Origin: Clostridium sulfidigenes
GTDB taxonomy: Bacteria > Bacillota > Clostridia > Clostridiales > Clostridiaceae
Reading direction: 5' to 3'
NCBI RefSeq assembly: GCF_000732635.1
Contig: NZ_JPMD01000041.1
Span: 1-42,574, forward strand
DNA length: 42,574 bases
The translations under genes were made by a program, and so were the position numbers. Positions 24,806 through 33,158 of this stretch are shown here, piece after piece (positions within the stretch are counted from its first letter, which is position 1; each line of letters opens with the position of its first letter). Below the pieces are notes generated by a model. It saw only the letters and a program-made list of their open reading frames with translations. It did no database searches and had not been told where the DNA came from.

Positions 24806-25806
24806 GGTTTTGTAACAGGAGCTTGTTCTACTTTTTTAGTACCTCTTTTTATTATTTTAGGTAGTGGTACATAAGTATCAGTATTCATAAGATCTGTTGA
24901 AACTACATTACCATTTTCATAAGTAGTTCTATATGCCTTAACCTTATATCCCTGAGATCCATTCTGAGTAACCTTTTCTGTTCCTATAGGTAAAGTTGGA
25001 TCATCCTCATATTTTACTGTTACAGGAATAGTCTCATAGGTTTCTGAGCTAAAACTATAAGTTTTTCCACCCTTAGCTGCAGAGTTAGAATATATATTAA
25101 AGGTTACATTTCCACCACCAGTATATCCTTCAATATATATTGGATATTTGTATGGATTTGTAAATACATAATCTATTCCTCCATAAGCAATAGTTGCATC
25201 AAGTCCTAATGGAACATATCCTACTGCCATGTTATGATTTAATCTCTGATCTGGAAGAATTCCTGAGTCTAATACTGCATTGTGAAGTGTTGAAGATACT
25301 TGGCAAATACCACCTCCATATCCAATCTCCACCTTATTTCCAACATAAACTCCTCCTGGTTGATACCCTTTATCTGCTGTTGTGTCACCCACTATAGTAT
25401 TAAAACTAAAACTTTCTCCTGGCATTAGTACTATACCATTTACAGTTTGAGCTCCTAGTGATATATTGGTACTTCTACTCCAATCAGAACTTCCAAAGTT
25501 AGTAGTTTTAGTTCCAATTCTAGTGTCAATCGTTGATAACTTTTCTTTAGTCTTAGTAGGTACATCTTTTTTTATAGTTGCAGTTACTTCTATGTTTCCT
25601 GCTTTACTTTCTGATACCTTAGCATTTATATCTTTAACTAATGCTTGTACATCTAAAGTCTTACCAACTACTTCTTCAGTAATGTTAAATCCTGAGCCTG
25701 ATTTCGATATAGTAGCGTCCTTTTTAGCAACATTAACTTCACTTTCCATTTTTTTAGCAACAGTATTTATAATTTCGTTATTATAGGTAAATGTTATTGG
25801 AAAGTC

Positions 25807-25815
25807 TTTTTTTTT
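25807..25815 (-). repeat. Homopolymeric A9 tract at the VanW frameshift
   Basis: Nine consecutive T on the plus strand read as A9 in the gene. The length puts the downstream VanW domain out of frame by one base. Tracts of 8-9 A are prone to replication, transcription and sequencing slippage. Confidence 0.9.
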
Positions 25816-26420
25816 CAGAACTCTTTATTGCTTTAAACTTGTCAAAATACCCAAGATCTCTATTATGGTTAAAAGCTTCATTTACAGTTTCATCTATATC
25901 AAACTCTACATGTAAGTCAGTGTAGTTAATAGCATACTCCTTATCTCCAGCTTTAATTTTAATACTTCTGTTCCCAATTTCATCGTTATATTTACTATTT
26001 AGTTCTTGCACAACTTGGTCCTTGGCTTTACCACTTACATCTATTCCTTCAACCTGCACACCTGGCATAATTAAATTCTCATATTTTGATACAGTAGTAT
26101 GGATGTATGTTGTTGTACCTAAAAATACTAAAAGAACTATAGTTATTACGGAAGAAATTGCTATGATCTTAGCTTTTTTATTAGATTTTTTATTCCCTGG
26201 GGTTAGTGAAAGCTTTGATCCATTATCACCCTTCTCTAGATTCATATCCATAGTAACATTCCTTTCATTTTGCAATTAAAAAATTGATTTAACATATAAA
26301 TTATATCATATGTTAATCATATTTTCATTTATATTATTATTACGATTTCATTACATAATAATTTGCTATTGTAAAATTTTAACATAAGTATTCTATATAT
26401 GCAATTCCTTACTTATACTC

Positions 26421-27794
26421 CTATCCATTTCTTCTGATGATTTTATTTACAGGTTCATATATCTCATCATATATTACCTCTTCTTTTACTTCCTTCTTAT
26501 TTTCCAAGGTTTTTCTATAAACCTTTACCTTATAACCTTTACTGCCTGGATTCTCAACTATTTCTTCCCCCTCATCCAAGGTTATATCCTTTTTATATTC
26601 TATCTTTAGAGGTATTTCTTTATAGACTTCACTAATGACTTCATACTTTATATTTTCTAATTCTTTATAAGAATATATATTAAATATTAATTTATTATTT
26701 TCTACTATACCATCTATATAAATGGGATATGGTAAAGTGTTTTTAAACTTATAATCTACAATATTATAATAAATAGTTGCATCCATTCCTTTATCAACAT
26801 ACCCTATTGCCATAGAATGATGCGTTCTCTCTGTAGGCAAAATTCCTGCTCTTATTATTGTATTATGAAGAGTCGTAGATACCTGACAAATCCCTCCACC
26901 TAATTCAGGTTGAAGCTTATTATCTTTTATAACAGGTGCTTCTACATATCCTTTTTCTTTAGTGCTTTCACCTACTAGTTTATTAAAACTATATTCTTCC
27001 TCTGGCATTAAAACTATACCACTTGCTGCTTCAGTTGCTACTTTAATGTTAGTAGCTCTAACATCATCTACAAAGTTTGTACTAAAACTAGATATTATTG
27101 TATTAATTCTTTTCAAGTCTTCAGTGCTTATTTCCGGCTTTTCAATACTAATAGGTAATCTGAGAGTAACATCACCTTTATTATTCTCAGTATTACTTTT
27201 TACAACTTCTTCAACCTGAGAAATAAAATCTTTTCTATTTATTTCTTCTTTTGAAGAACTATCACTTACTTTCAGTTTTCCATCTTCCTTGATGATAGTT
27301 GCATTTTTAACTTCCTTGTTGAGAGTTTTTTCAACTTCATCCAACAAGGAATCTACAAAATTTATATTATAACTATACTCAATATCAAAATCTACTTTTT
27401 TAGGATTTTTTATCAATTTATAACCTTCCCTTACAGATAAATCCTTTCCATAATCCAAAGCTTCCATAAGAGTTTCCTGTAAGTTGCTTTTTATATTTAA
27501 GCTTTCATAATCAATTTTATATTCCTTATCTTTTACCTTTACCTTAATATCATTATTGATAAGTTCTTTGGTTTTTTCATTTAAAAGCTTTATAGATTCT
27601 TCCTTAGTTCTACCACCCACTTCAATTCCTTCTACAAAAACTTGAGGATAAATTTTATCTGCATAACTACCTACGGTACGCTTCATATATCCGTAATAAA
27701 ATACAAAATATACTACAATAAAAACAACTATTAAAGCAATAATAATAAAAAAAATATTTTTATTTCCTTTTCTTCTCTGCTTTCTTTTTTCCAT
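26421..27794 (-). CDS. VanW-family protein, membrane-anchored (intact paralogue)
   Basis: This has about 457 residues. A basic N-terminus and one helix (IFFIIIALIVVFIVVYFVFYYG) are followed by peptidoglycan-binding-like domains (YPQVFVEGIEVGGRTKEESI, then DFDIEYSYNINFVDSLLDEV). The VanW domain follows (LMPEEEYSFNKLVGEST, LGGGICQVSTTLHNTIIRAGI, then a C-terminal G5-like strand-rich segment). The name comes from vanB clusters, but the family is widespread and is not itself evidence of vancomycin resistance. AGGAG inside the longest frame (27812) supports the ATG at 27794. It lies upstream of the frameshifted paralogue in the same orientation. Confidence 0.88.
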   Translation of the reverse strand: MEKRKQRRKGNKNIFFIIIALIVVFIVVYFVFYYGYMKRTVGSYADKIYPQVFVEGIEVGGRTKEESIKLLNEKTKELINNDIKVKVKDKEYKIDYESLNIKSNLQETLMEALDYGKDLSVREGYKLIKNPKKVDFDIEYSYNINFVDSLLDEVEKTLNKEVKNATIIKEDGKLKVSDSSSKEEINRKDFISQVEEVVKSNTENNKGDVTLRLPISIEKPEISTEDLKRINTIISSFSTNFVDDVRATNIKVATEAASGIVLMPEEEYSFNKLVGESTKEKGYVEAPVIKDNKLQPELGGGICQVSTTLHNTIIRAGILPTERTHHSMAIGYVDKGMDATIYYNIVDYKFKNTLPYPIYIDGIVENNKLIFNIYSYKELENIKYEVISEVYKEIPLKIEYKKDITLDEGEEIVENPGSKGYKVKVYRKTLENKKEVKEEVIYDEIYEPVNKIIRRNG

Positions 27795-27863
27795 ATAAAA
27801 TTCTCCTCTCATGGTATTTAAATTAGCTTGTGTAGTATTTCATGAAATATTCTAGCTAAAATA

Positions 27864-27905
27864 AAAAATCAGCTCATTGTAAATTTACAATGAACTGATT
27901 TTTTT
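27864..27905 (-). terminator. Intrinsic terminator downstream of thl and the repeats
   Basis: A long stem, AAAAATCAG-TCATTGTAAA with its complement, is flanked by A and T runs on both sides. It lies beyond the direct repeats that follow thl. Confidence 0.8.
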
Positions 27906-27943
27906 TATTTATACTTAAAAAGTTATAGCTAATTAATATTTTT

Positions 27944-28155
27944 CTTTTCTCGCTTTGCTCGTAAGGAAACTCCTTTTCATTTTGTTCAAATGAGTAAGTT
28001 CCCATTACTAAATCATAAGATTTAGATGGTCACTTAAGTTCCACTGACCAAATCATAGATTCTCTTTTCTCGCTTTGCTCGTAAGGACACTCCTTCTCAC
28101 ATTCGTTCGAATGAGTAAGTTCCACTGGCCAAATCATAGATTTGGAGTGTCACTT
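27944..28155. repeat. Two ~120-bp direct repeats downstream of thl
   Basis: Copy A starts at 27944 and copy B at 28064, each opening with CTTTTCTCGCTTTGCTCGTA. They stay similar through ACTCCTT, GAATGAGTAAGTTCC and a small hairpin (CTAAATC/GATTTAG in A; CCAAATC/GATTTGG in B). A further partial tail (AAGTTCCACTGACCAAATC) lies at the A/B junction. Stops interrupt all frames. This looks like a dispersed intergenic repeat family, but other copies are outside my view. Confidence 0.8.
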
Positions 28156-29332
28156 ATCTTTCTATTACTATTGCGATTCCTTGTCCGCCACCTATACATA
28201 GTGTAGCAAGACCTTTTTTGTTATCTCTCTTAATCATTTCATAGATAAGAGTAGTTAATATTCTAGCTCCTGATGCTCCAACTGGGTGTCCAATAGCTAT
28301 TGCTCCACCATTAACATTTACTTTATTCATGTCAAATTTTAAATCTTTAGCTACTGCTAATGATTGTGCTGCAAAAGCTTCATTTGCTTCAATTAAGTCT
28401 AAATCTTCAACTGTTAATCCAGCTTTAGATAAAGCTTTGCTTGTAGCTTCGAATGGTCCATATCCCATTATTTGTGGATCAAGACCTGCTGATGCATAAG
28501 ATTTTATAGTTGCAAGATAGTTAACTCCTAGTTGTTCAGCTTTTTCTTTAGACATAACTATGAACATAGCAGCTCCATCATTTATTCCTGAAGCGTTACC
28601 AGCAGTAACTGTTCCACCTTTTTTGAAAGCTGGCTTAAGTTTTCCTAATTTCTCTATTGTTGAACCAAATTTAGGGAACTCATCTGTATCAAATACAATT
28701 GGATCTCCTTTTCTTTGAGGTATTTCAACTGGTACTATTTCATCTTTAAATCTTCCTTCTTTTACAGCTTTTTCAGCTTTTAATTGGCTATTTAAAGCAA
28801 ATTCGTCTTGCATTTCTCTTGTAAGACCCCATTTTTCAGCTATGTTTTCTGCAGTAACTCCCATATGATAATCATAGAACGCATCCCAAAGACCATCTTT
28901 AATCATAGTGTCAACCATTGTTGAATCACCCATTCTTTGTCCCCATCTAGATGTTGGTAATACATATGGTGCATTACTCATTGATTCTGTTCCACCACAA
29001 AGGATTACATCTGCATCTCCTGATTTAATTGCTTGAGCTGCTAATGTTACAGCTTTTATTCCTGAACCACAAACTTTATTAATACTAATTGCTGTAGATT
29101 CTTCTTTTAAACCAGCCTTTAAAGCTACTTGTCTTCCAACATTTTGTCCAAGCCCTGCACTTATAACATTTCCTATAATAGCTTCATCTATAATAGCTGG
29201 ATCTATTCCTGCTCTTTTTATTGCTTCTTTTGCAGCTACAGCACCAATTTCTGCTGCTGATAATTTTGATAATGAACCTCCAAATGATCCTACTGCTGTT
29301 CTAGCAGCACTTACAATAACAACTTCTTTCAT
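28154..29332 (-). CDS. thl: Acetyl-CoA acetyltransferase (thiolase)
   Basis: This condenses two acetyl-CoA to acetoacetyl-CoA, the entry to butyrate/butanol formation in clostridia. It has 392 residues with the catalytic set C88 (INKVCGSG), H349 ([16 protein letters not shown]) and C379 (LCIGGGQG), plus EANEAFAAQ. The longest frame begins at 29344, but GGAG lies 6 nt before the ATG at 29332, giving the usual [15 protein letters not shown] start. It is monocistronic here, with no crt-bcd-etf-hbd genes next to it. A sigma-54-type promoter lies about 130 nt upstream, next to an enhancer-binding activator gene. Confidence 0.95.
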   Translation of the reverse strand: MKEVVIVSAARTAVGSFGGSLSKLSAAEIGAVAAKEAIKRAGIDPAIIDEAIIGNVISAGLGQNVGRQVALKAGLKEESTAISINKVCGSGIKAVTLAAQAIKSGDADVILCGGTESMSNAPYVLPTSRWGQRMGDSTMVDTMIKDGLWDAFYDYHMGVTAENIAEKWGLTREMQDEFALNSQLKAEKAVKEGRFKDEIVPVEIPQRKGDPIVFDTDEFPKFGSTIEKLGKLKPAFKKGGTVTAGNASGINDGAAMFIVMSKEKAEQLGVNYLATIKSYASAGLDPQIMGYGPFEATSKALSKAGLTVEDLDLIEANEAFAAQSLAVAKDLKFDMNKVNVNGGAIAIGHPVGASGARILTTLIYEMIKRDNKKGLATLCIGGGQGIAIVIER

Positions 29333-29458
29333 TTTTAACTCCATCCTTTTCTTAAAAATTTTTTCTTTAAATAATTCGTTACGTTAGAAACTATTTTATC
29401 CCCTGCTTATATATCTACATAGGGTTACAAAGTCTATGTTTATTACTCTTATTTATAT

Positions 29459-29475
29459 AGCAGTTTCCGTGCCAA
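29459..29475 (-). promoter_or_regulatory. Sigma-54 (-24/-12) promoter of thl
   Basis: The minus strand reads TTGGCACGGAAACTGCT. Against the consensus TGGCACG-N4-TTGCW it matches the whole -24 element and the -12 GC with correct spacing; only one T of TTGC is C. The adjacent gene encodes a GAFTGA-containing activator, which supports the call. The leader to thl is about 115 nt. Confidence 0.85.
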
Positions 29476-29528
29476 CTTCTACAATCCCCTAAATATCTAC
29501 TTTCTCGTGAATTAGGGCAAATAACACT

Positions 29529-29544
29529 GTAAACTACAGTTTAC
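29529..29544. promoter_or_regulatory. Palindromic upstream activator site for thl
   Basis: GTAAACT-ac-AGTTTAC (arms of 7 bp) is centred about 75 bp upstream of the -12 element. The same palindrome recurs at 29696-29710, and a half site AGTTTAC lies at 29722-29728. Position and symmetry suit an enhancer-binding protein dimer. Confidence 0.7.
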
Positions 29545-29684
29545 GGTTTTTCCTTAAACAAATCTTTGTTAATATTATAACTTCAATGTTAAATAAATCA
29601 CCTAAAGCAAAATCAATAATTAGCAGATTTTTTTCATCACTTATTAATACATTTAATCTATTTAAAGGGTTAATTCTCCAAAGT

Positions 29685-29721
29685 AAAGCACACATGTAAA
29701 CTTAGTTTACATGTGTGCTTT
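29685..29721 (-). terminator. Hairpin terminator of the activator gene containing a second activator palindrome
   Basis: The stem AAAGCACACATGTAAACT pairs perfectly (18 bp) with its complement around one base. The core GTAAACT-AGTTTAC matches the upstream site at 29529. It lies 14 nt past the activator's stop; the T-run on the minus strand is short, so it may act as terminator, operator or both. Confidence 0.65.
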
Positions 29722-29735
29722 AGTTTACACTTTTT

Positions 29736-31094
29736 TTAAAGTTCCATATTAAACCTCTTCATTTTTTTATAAAGACCTTGCCTACTAATACCCAAAACCT
29801 TAGCAGTTTCATTTTTATTACCATTAAGTTTCTCTAAAGTTTCTGTAATTACCTGCTTTTCTATTTCTTCTACTATATCTTTAAGTTGTTTATTTTCATA
29901 ATCAACCTTTCTTTTGTTACAATCTAATATCTTTGCTGGTAAATGCTCTGGTAATATTTTAAGCTCTGTATTAAGTAAATTTATTGCTCTTTCAATAACA
30001 TTTTCTAGTTCCCTAACATTACCTGGCCAGTTATAACATTTAAGATAATCCAAGGTTTCTTCTGATATACCTTCACTATATATTCCATACTTATTACATA
30101 GCTTAACTCTTAATGCCTCTGCAAGTGGTCCCACATCTTCAATTCTTTCTCTTAGTGCTGGAAGCTTAACATGCATAACATTTAATCTATAGTATAAATC
30201 TTGTCTAAATTTACCCTCTTGAGTTAACTGTAATAAGTTTTTATTTGTAGATGCTATAATCCTAACATCTATCTTTTTTACATCATTACTACCCACTCTT
30301 ACAATTTCTCTATCTTGAAGAACTCTTAATAACTTCACCTGCATAAAAAGAGGCATATCTCCTATTTCATCTAAAAGAATAGTTCCTCCATCTGCAAGCT
30401 CAAATTTACCCTTCATTCCTGTTTTTTTCGCTCCTGTAAATGCTCCTTCTTCATAGCCAAACATTTCTGATTCAAATAGTTCTGTTGGTATAGCTCCACA
30501 ATTTATTTTAACAAAGGGTTTTCTGGCTCTTTTACTACTATTGTGTATAGACTGTGCAACTAATTCTTTTCCTGTACCACTCTCCCCTGTAATTAATACA
30601 GATGAATCTCCTCTTGCAATCTTCTCAGCAAATTTTATAGCAGTTAAGAAACTTGAGCTATTTCCGATTATTTTATCAAAAGTATAGGTTGCTTTATTCT
30701 CTACAGTGAGTTCATTTTTGTAAAATTGAACCTCTTTTTCTAAATGGGATATCTTACTACTTAATATTTTAAAATTATCTATATCTTTAAACATAACTCT
30801 ACCTATGGCGCCTCTAATTTTTCCATTAATTATTATAGGAACTCTCATAGATATCATTTTATGTTCATTAACCTCTTGAATATCTCCAACTTCTTTAAAT
30901 CCATTTTTAGCTATAAGATGTAATTTTGTGTTTGGAATAACCTTAGTTACATGTTTACCCTCTGGTTCTTTACAACCTAAAAACTTCTTGTATCCATCTG
31001 TCATCATTGTTATAATTCCATCTTCATTAACTACTACAATGTATTCATTTAAACTATTAAATGCAAAATTGAGTATTTCTTCATCAACTCTCAT
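29736..31094 (-). CDS. Sigma-54-dependent transcriptional activator (PAS-AAA+-Fis)
   Basis: This 452-residue protein has a PAS sensor domain (about 8-110), then a short coiled coil ([20 protein letters not shown]). The AAA+ domain has Walker A GESGTGKE (170-177), the sigma-54 contact loop GAFTGA (217-222) and Walker B ILLDEIGD (239-246). A Fis-type helix-turn-helix lies at the end ([20 protein letters not shown]). It probably binds the GTAAACT-AGTTTAC palindromes and activates thl. The PAS ligand is unknown; a fermentation metabolite or redox signal is plausible. AGGAGG precedes the ATG at 31094. Confidence 0.93.
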   Translation of the reverse strand: MRVDEEILNFAFNSLNEYIVVVNEDGIITMMTDGYKKFLGCKEPEGKHVTKVIPNTKLHLIAKNGFKEVGDIQEVNEHKMISMRVPIIINGKIRGAIGRVMFKDIDNFKILSSKISHLEKEVQFYKNELTVENKATYTFDKIIGNSSSFLTAIKFAEKIARGDSSVLITGESGTGKELVAQSIHNSSKRARKPFVKINCGAIPTELFESEMFGYEEGAFTGAKKTGMKGKFELADGGTILLDEIGDMPLFMQVKLLRVLQDREIVRVGSNDVKKIDVRIIASTNKNLLQLTQEGKFRQDLYYRLNVMHVKLPALRERIEDVGPLAEALRVKLCNKYGIYSEGISEETLDYLKCYNWPGNVRELENVIERAINLLNTELKILPEHLPAKILDCNKRKVDYENKQLKDIVEEIEKQVITETLEKLNGNKNETAKVLGISRQGLYKKMKRFNMEL

Positions 31095-31206
31095 ATGTTT
31101 TTCCTCCTAAATAAAATACACTATTTTACGTTTCTATATATTAAGTGTAACTATATCCTTATTTAATATATTTATATCCATTTGAGCTATTTTAATTAAA
31201 CTTATT

Positions 31207-31746
31207 TTAAAACCAATTGTTATTTACACCAAAAACTTTTTTTAAATGTTCTACTGCAAAATTGCCTGTAATTCCAACAAATATGCCAGTCCCTATCCCT
31301 GCCACGCTCATAACAGGTAAATAGAGCATAACACTCATGGTTTTTACTATTAGTGATGCTGCAAGTAATTGTCCTACATTATGAAATACTGCCCCCGCAC
31401 AACTTACCCCTACAATACTTATCTTTTCTTTTCCAAGGTGTTTTGCAAATACCATAAATATATAACTTAAAATCCCACCAGATAAACTATACATTAATCT
31501 AGATATACTTCCTCCAAACATTACGGAAAGCAAAATTCTTAAAAACATGACTAAAAAAGTCTCTTTATAACTTAAGGTGTATAATGCTATTACCGTAATA
31601 ATATTAGCAAGACCTAGTCTTGTGCCCGGAGTTATAAATGGTACTGGTATCATATTTTCAAATATGTGTAGCACCATGGACATTGCTACTAATAGGGATA
31701 TATATATCATTTTTCTAATATTTTTACTAGCTTCTTTACTATTCAT
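31207..31746 (-). CDS. Gx transporter family membrane protein (often labelled heptaprenyl diphosphate synthase component I)
   Basis: This membrane protein of about 179 residues has five to six helices and the family features ENMIPVPFITPGTRLGLANI and GAVFHNVGQLLAASL. It resembles small ECF-S-like 'Gx transporter' proteins, including the type encoded with flavin-based electron-transfer loci. The PF07456 heptaprenyl synthase label looks misleading, since no component II gene is present. The longest frame starts at a GTG inside GAGGTG; the ATG at 31746 is preferred. It lies 10 nt downstream of the NusG-II gene, so the two are co-transcribed. Confidence 0.82.
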   Translation of the reverse strand: MNSKEASKNIRKMIYISLLVAMSMVLHIFENMIPVPFITPGTRLGLANIITVIALYTLSYKETFLVMFLRILLSVMFGGSISRLMYSLSGGILSYIFMVFAKHLGKEKISIVGVSCAGAVFHNVGQLLAASLIVKTMSVMLYLPVMSVAGIGTGIFVGITGNFAVEHLKKVFGVNNNWF

Positions 31747-31756
31747 TTTCTTCACC

Positions 31757-32155
31757 TCAACGAGAAATTACATCTTCCCCTTCACTACTCTTTTGTTCCC
31801 CTACTATTTCAATGATTAACCTATTAGGCAGACATACTATTCTTTCTCCAACCGCTCCTATAAATCCTTCATTTACACATATTTCATCCTTACAATCTGC
31901 ATCTACAATTCCTATTTTCATATCATGAATTACAACCCTATTAAATCCATAGGAAGATTTAATAGTAAATTCTTCATCTAATCCCTTCGTTAATTCCACT
32001 CTCTTTGTCTCTTTGCCATCTATAGAAATAACAGCATAATTTATTCCTTTATAATTACTCTGATAATTTTTTAGCATTATGTAAGGTATAAATGACACTA
32101 TTAGTAACACTACAATTATTACTATATCCATTTTCTTTATTAATTTCATATTCAT
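31757..32155 (-). CDS. NusG domain II-containing membrane-anchored protein
   Basis: This has about 132 residues. One N-terminal helix (DIVIIVVLLIVSFIPYIML) precedes an exported small beta domain with the PF07009 pattern (VVIHDMKIGIVDADCKDEIC, then GERIVCLPNRLIIEI). The two cysteines in DADCKDEIC and a third in IVCLPNRL are conserved in this family. It is not a transcription factor. Such proteins sit beside Gx transporters and FMN-binding lipoproteins in many Firmicutes. Its AGGAG suits the ATG at 32155 (or 32149), not the longest frame at 32185. Confidence 0.82.
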   Translation of the reverse strand: MNMKLIKKMDIVIIVVLLIVSFIPYIMLKNYQSNYKGINYAVISIDGKETKRVELTKGLDEEFTIKSSYGFNRVVIHDMKIGIVDADCKDEICVNEGFIGAVGERIVCLPNRLIIEIVGEQKSSEGEDVISR

Positions 32156-32371
32156 TCTTCTCCTATCTAACAATAGTTTAAACAAAGTAATTTTAATCTT
32201 TTATTGTTATTATATCAATATGTTCACCTAAATTCCTTAGTGATTAAAAAATTTCAGAAAAATAATCTTTAACCTAAAAAAATATACATACACCAATGTA
32301 TTTTTATGTTATTAATGTTAACTTTAATCATAAATTGTAAATAATTTTTTAACAAATTTCCTGGAAATATA

Positions 32372-32400
32372 TTTACTATTATTTTAGTTTAGTTTATAAT
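32372..32400 (+). promoter_or_regulatory. Putative sigma-A promoter of the FMN lipoprotein gene
   Basis: TTTACT (32372-32377) and TATAAT (32395-32400) are separated by 17 bp, and the start codon lies 58 nt further. The -10 is perfect and the -35 is fair. Confidence 0.5.
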
Positions 32401-32457
32401 TAAATCATAAAAATAGTATGTTTTTTAAACCAGAAATATTTTTAGGGGGTAACATTA

Positions 32458-32904
32458 ATGAATAAAAAAGTTCTAGCTTTATTATCATCAGTAGTTTTAA
32501 CTGCTGGAATGTTAGTTGGTTGTGGTTCAAAAGGAATGAAAGATGGAAGCTATAAATCTGAATTTGACACTTTTGATGATCACGGTTGGAAAGGACAAGT
32601 TGAAATTACAGTTGCTGATGGAAAAATCACTGATGCTAAATTCGACTATGTAAATGAATCTGGTGATCTAAAGAGTAAAGATGCCGAATATCAAGAAAAA
32701 ATGACAAAAGTATCTGGAATTGGCCCTGTTGAGTTCTCAACTCAATATGCAGAAGCTCTTGTAGAGAAACAAGACCCTGCAACAGTTGATGCAATAACTG
32801 GAGCAACTACTTCTGGAGATGATTTTAAACTTTTAGCCGATGCAGCTATTCAACATGCAAATGATGGTAAAACTGAAACTGCAGTAGTTAAAGCTAAAAA
32901 ATAG
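32458..32904 (+). CDS. FMN-binding-domain lipoprotein (PplA-like)
   Basis: This 148-residue protein has a lipoprotein signal peptide with lipobox LVGC (C22) and one FMN-binding domain. The motif DAITGATTSG fits the ApbE flavinylation consensus D-x3-G-A-T, so T117 is the expected covalent FMN site. It should be a surface flavoprotein electron carrier. GGGGG precedes the ATG at 32458. A modifying enzyme, ApbE, is encoded next, and two membrane proteins of the same functional set are divergent. Listeria PplA has two such domains; this one has a single domain. Confidence 0.9.
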   Translation: MNKKVLALLSSVVLTAGMLVGCGSKGMKDGSYKSEFDTFDDHGWKGQVEITVADGKITDAKFDYVNESGDLKSKDAEYQEKMTKVSGIGPVEFSTQYAEALVEKQDPATVDAITGATTSGDDFKLLADAAIQHANDGKTETAVVKAKK

Positions 32905-32928
32905 TATTTTCATAAATAGTATAGTAAT

Positions 32929-32954
32929 AAGACTTTAGGATATCCTGAAGTCTT
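32929..32954 (+). terminator. Intrinsic terminator after the FMN lipoprotein gene
   Basis: The palindrome AAGACTT-AGGATATCCT-AAGTCTT is followed by a T-rich tail. It lies 25 nt beyond the stop and separates this gene from apbE. Confidence 0.7.
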
Positions 32955-33158
32955 ATATTTATTTCTCCATATTTATATAGTTATTACTAGTTTAAAAAAT
33001 TCTATGTATTTTATATTTAAAAGTTTCACCTAATAAATTATAATGTTATTATTAATATAAAGATATAATTCACTTTAATAATGTTTTAACAATATATAAA
33101 TTTTTTTATTTAAATATTAAAACTTTATATTACTATGCATATAACTAAGGAGGTCCCT

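Larger units (their letters stand above)
24733..26251 (-). pseudogene. VanW-family peptidoglycan-binding-like protein, frameshifted in an A9 run
   Basis: Two frames together make one VanW protein. The N-terminal part (26251-25781) has a membrane helix (IIAISSVITIVLLVFLGTTT) and the domain beginning PGVQVEGIDVSGKAKDQV. The C-terminal part runs in another frame from about 25806 to 24733 and carries the VanW core (LMPGESFSFNTIVGDTT, GYGGGICQVSSTLHNAVLDS) and a Pro-Ala-Glu-Lys tail. They meet at nine A residues (25815-25807); eight would restore EKKDFPITFTYNNE and a protein of about 505 residues. The adjacent intact paralogue aligns across the junction. AAAGGA supports the ATG at 26251 over a TTG at 26275. 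It may be a true mutation, a phase-variable locus, slippage rescue or a sequencing error. Confidence 0.8.

Noticed and set aside
24733..27794. VanW homologues as vancomycin-resistance genes
   Set aside because: No vanH/A/B/X/S/R genes are nearby and the family is widespread in clostridia; the name is historical.
27944..28155. Coding gene fragment downstream of thl
   Set aside because: All frames contain stops in both repeat copies, and the conserved features are hairpins rather than codons.
31207..31746. Heptaprenyl diphosphate synthase component I
   Set aside because: The protein is polytopic with no prenyl-synthase aspartate motifs, and no component II gene is present; the Gx transporter reading fits the neighbours better.
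31757..32155. NusG transcription factor
   Set aside because: Only the NusG domain II-like exported beta domain is present behind a membrane helix, with no NGN or KOW domain.
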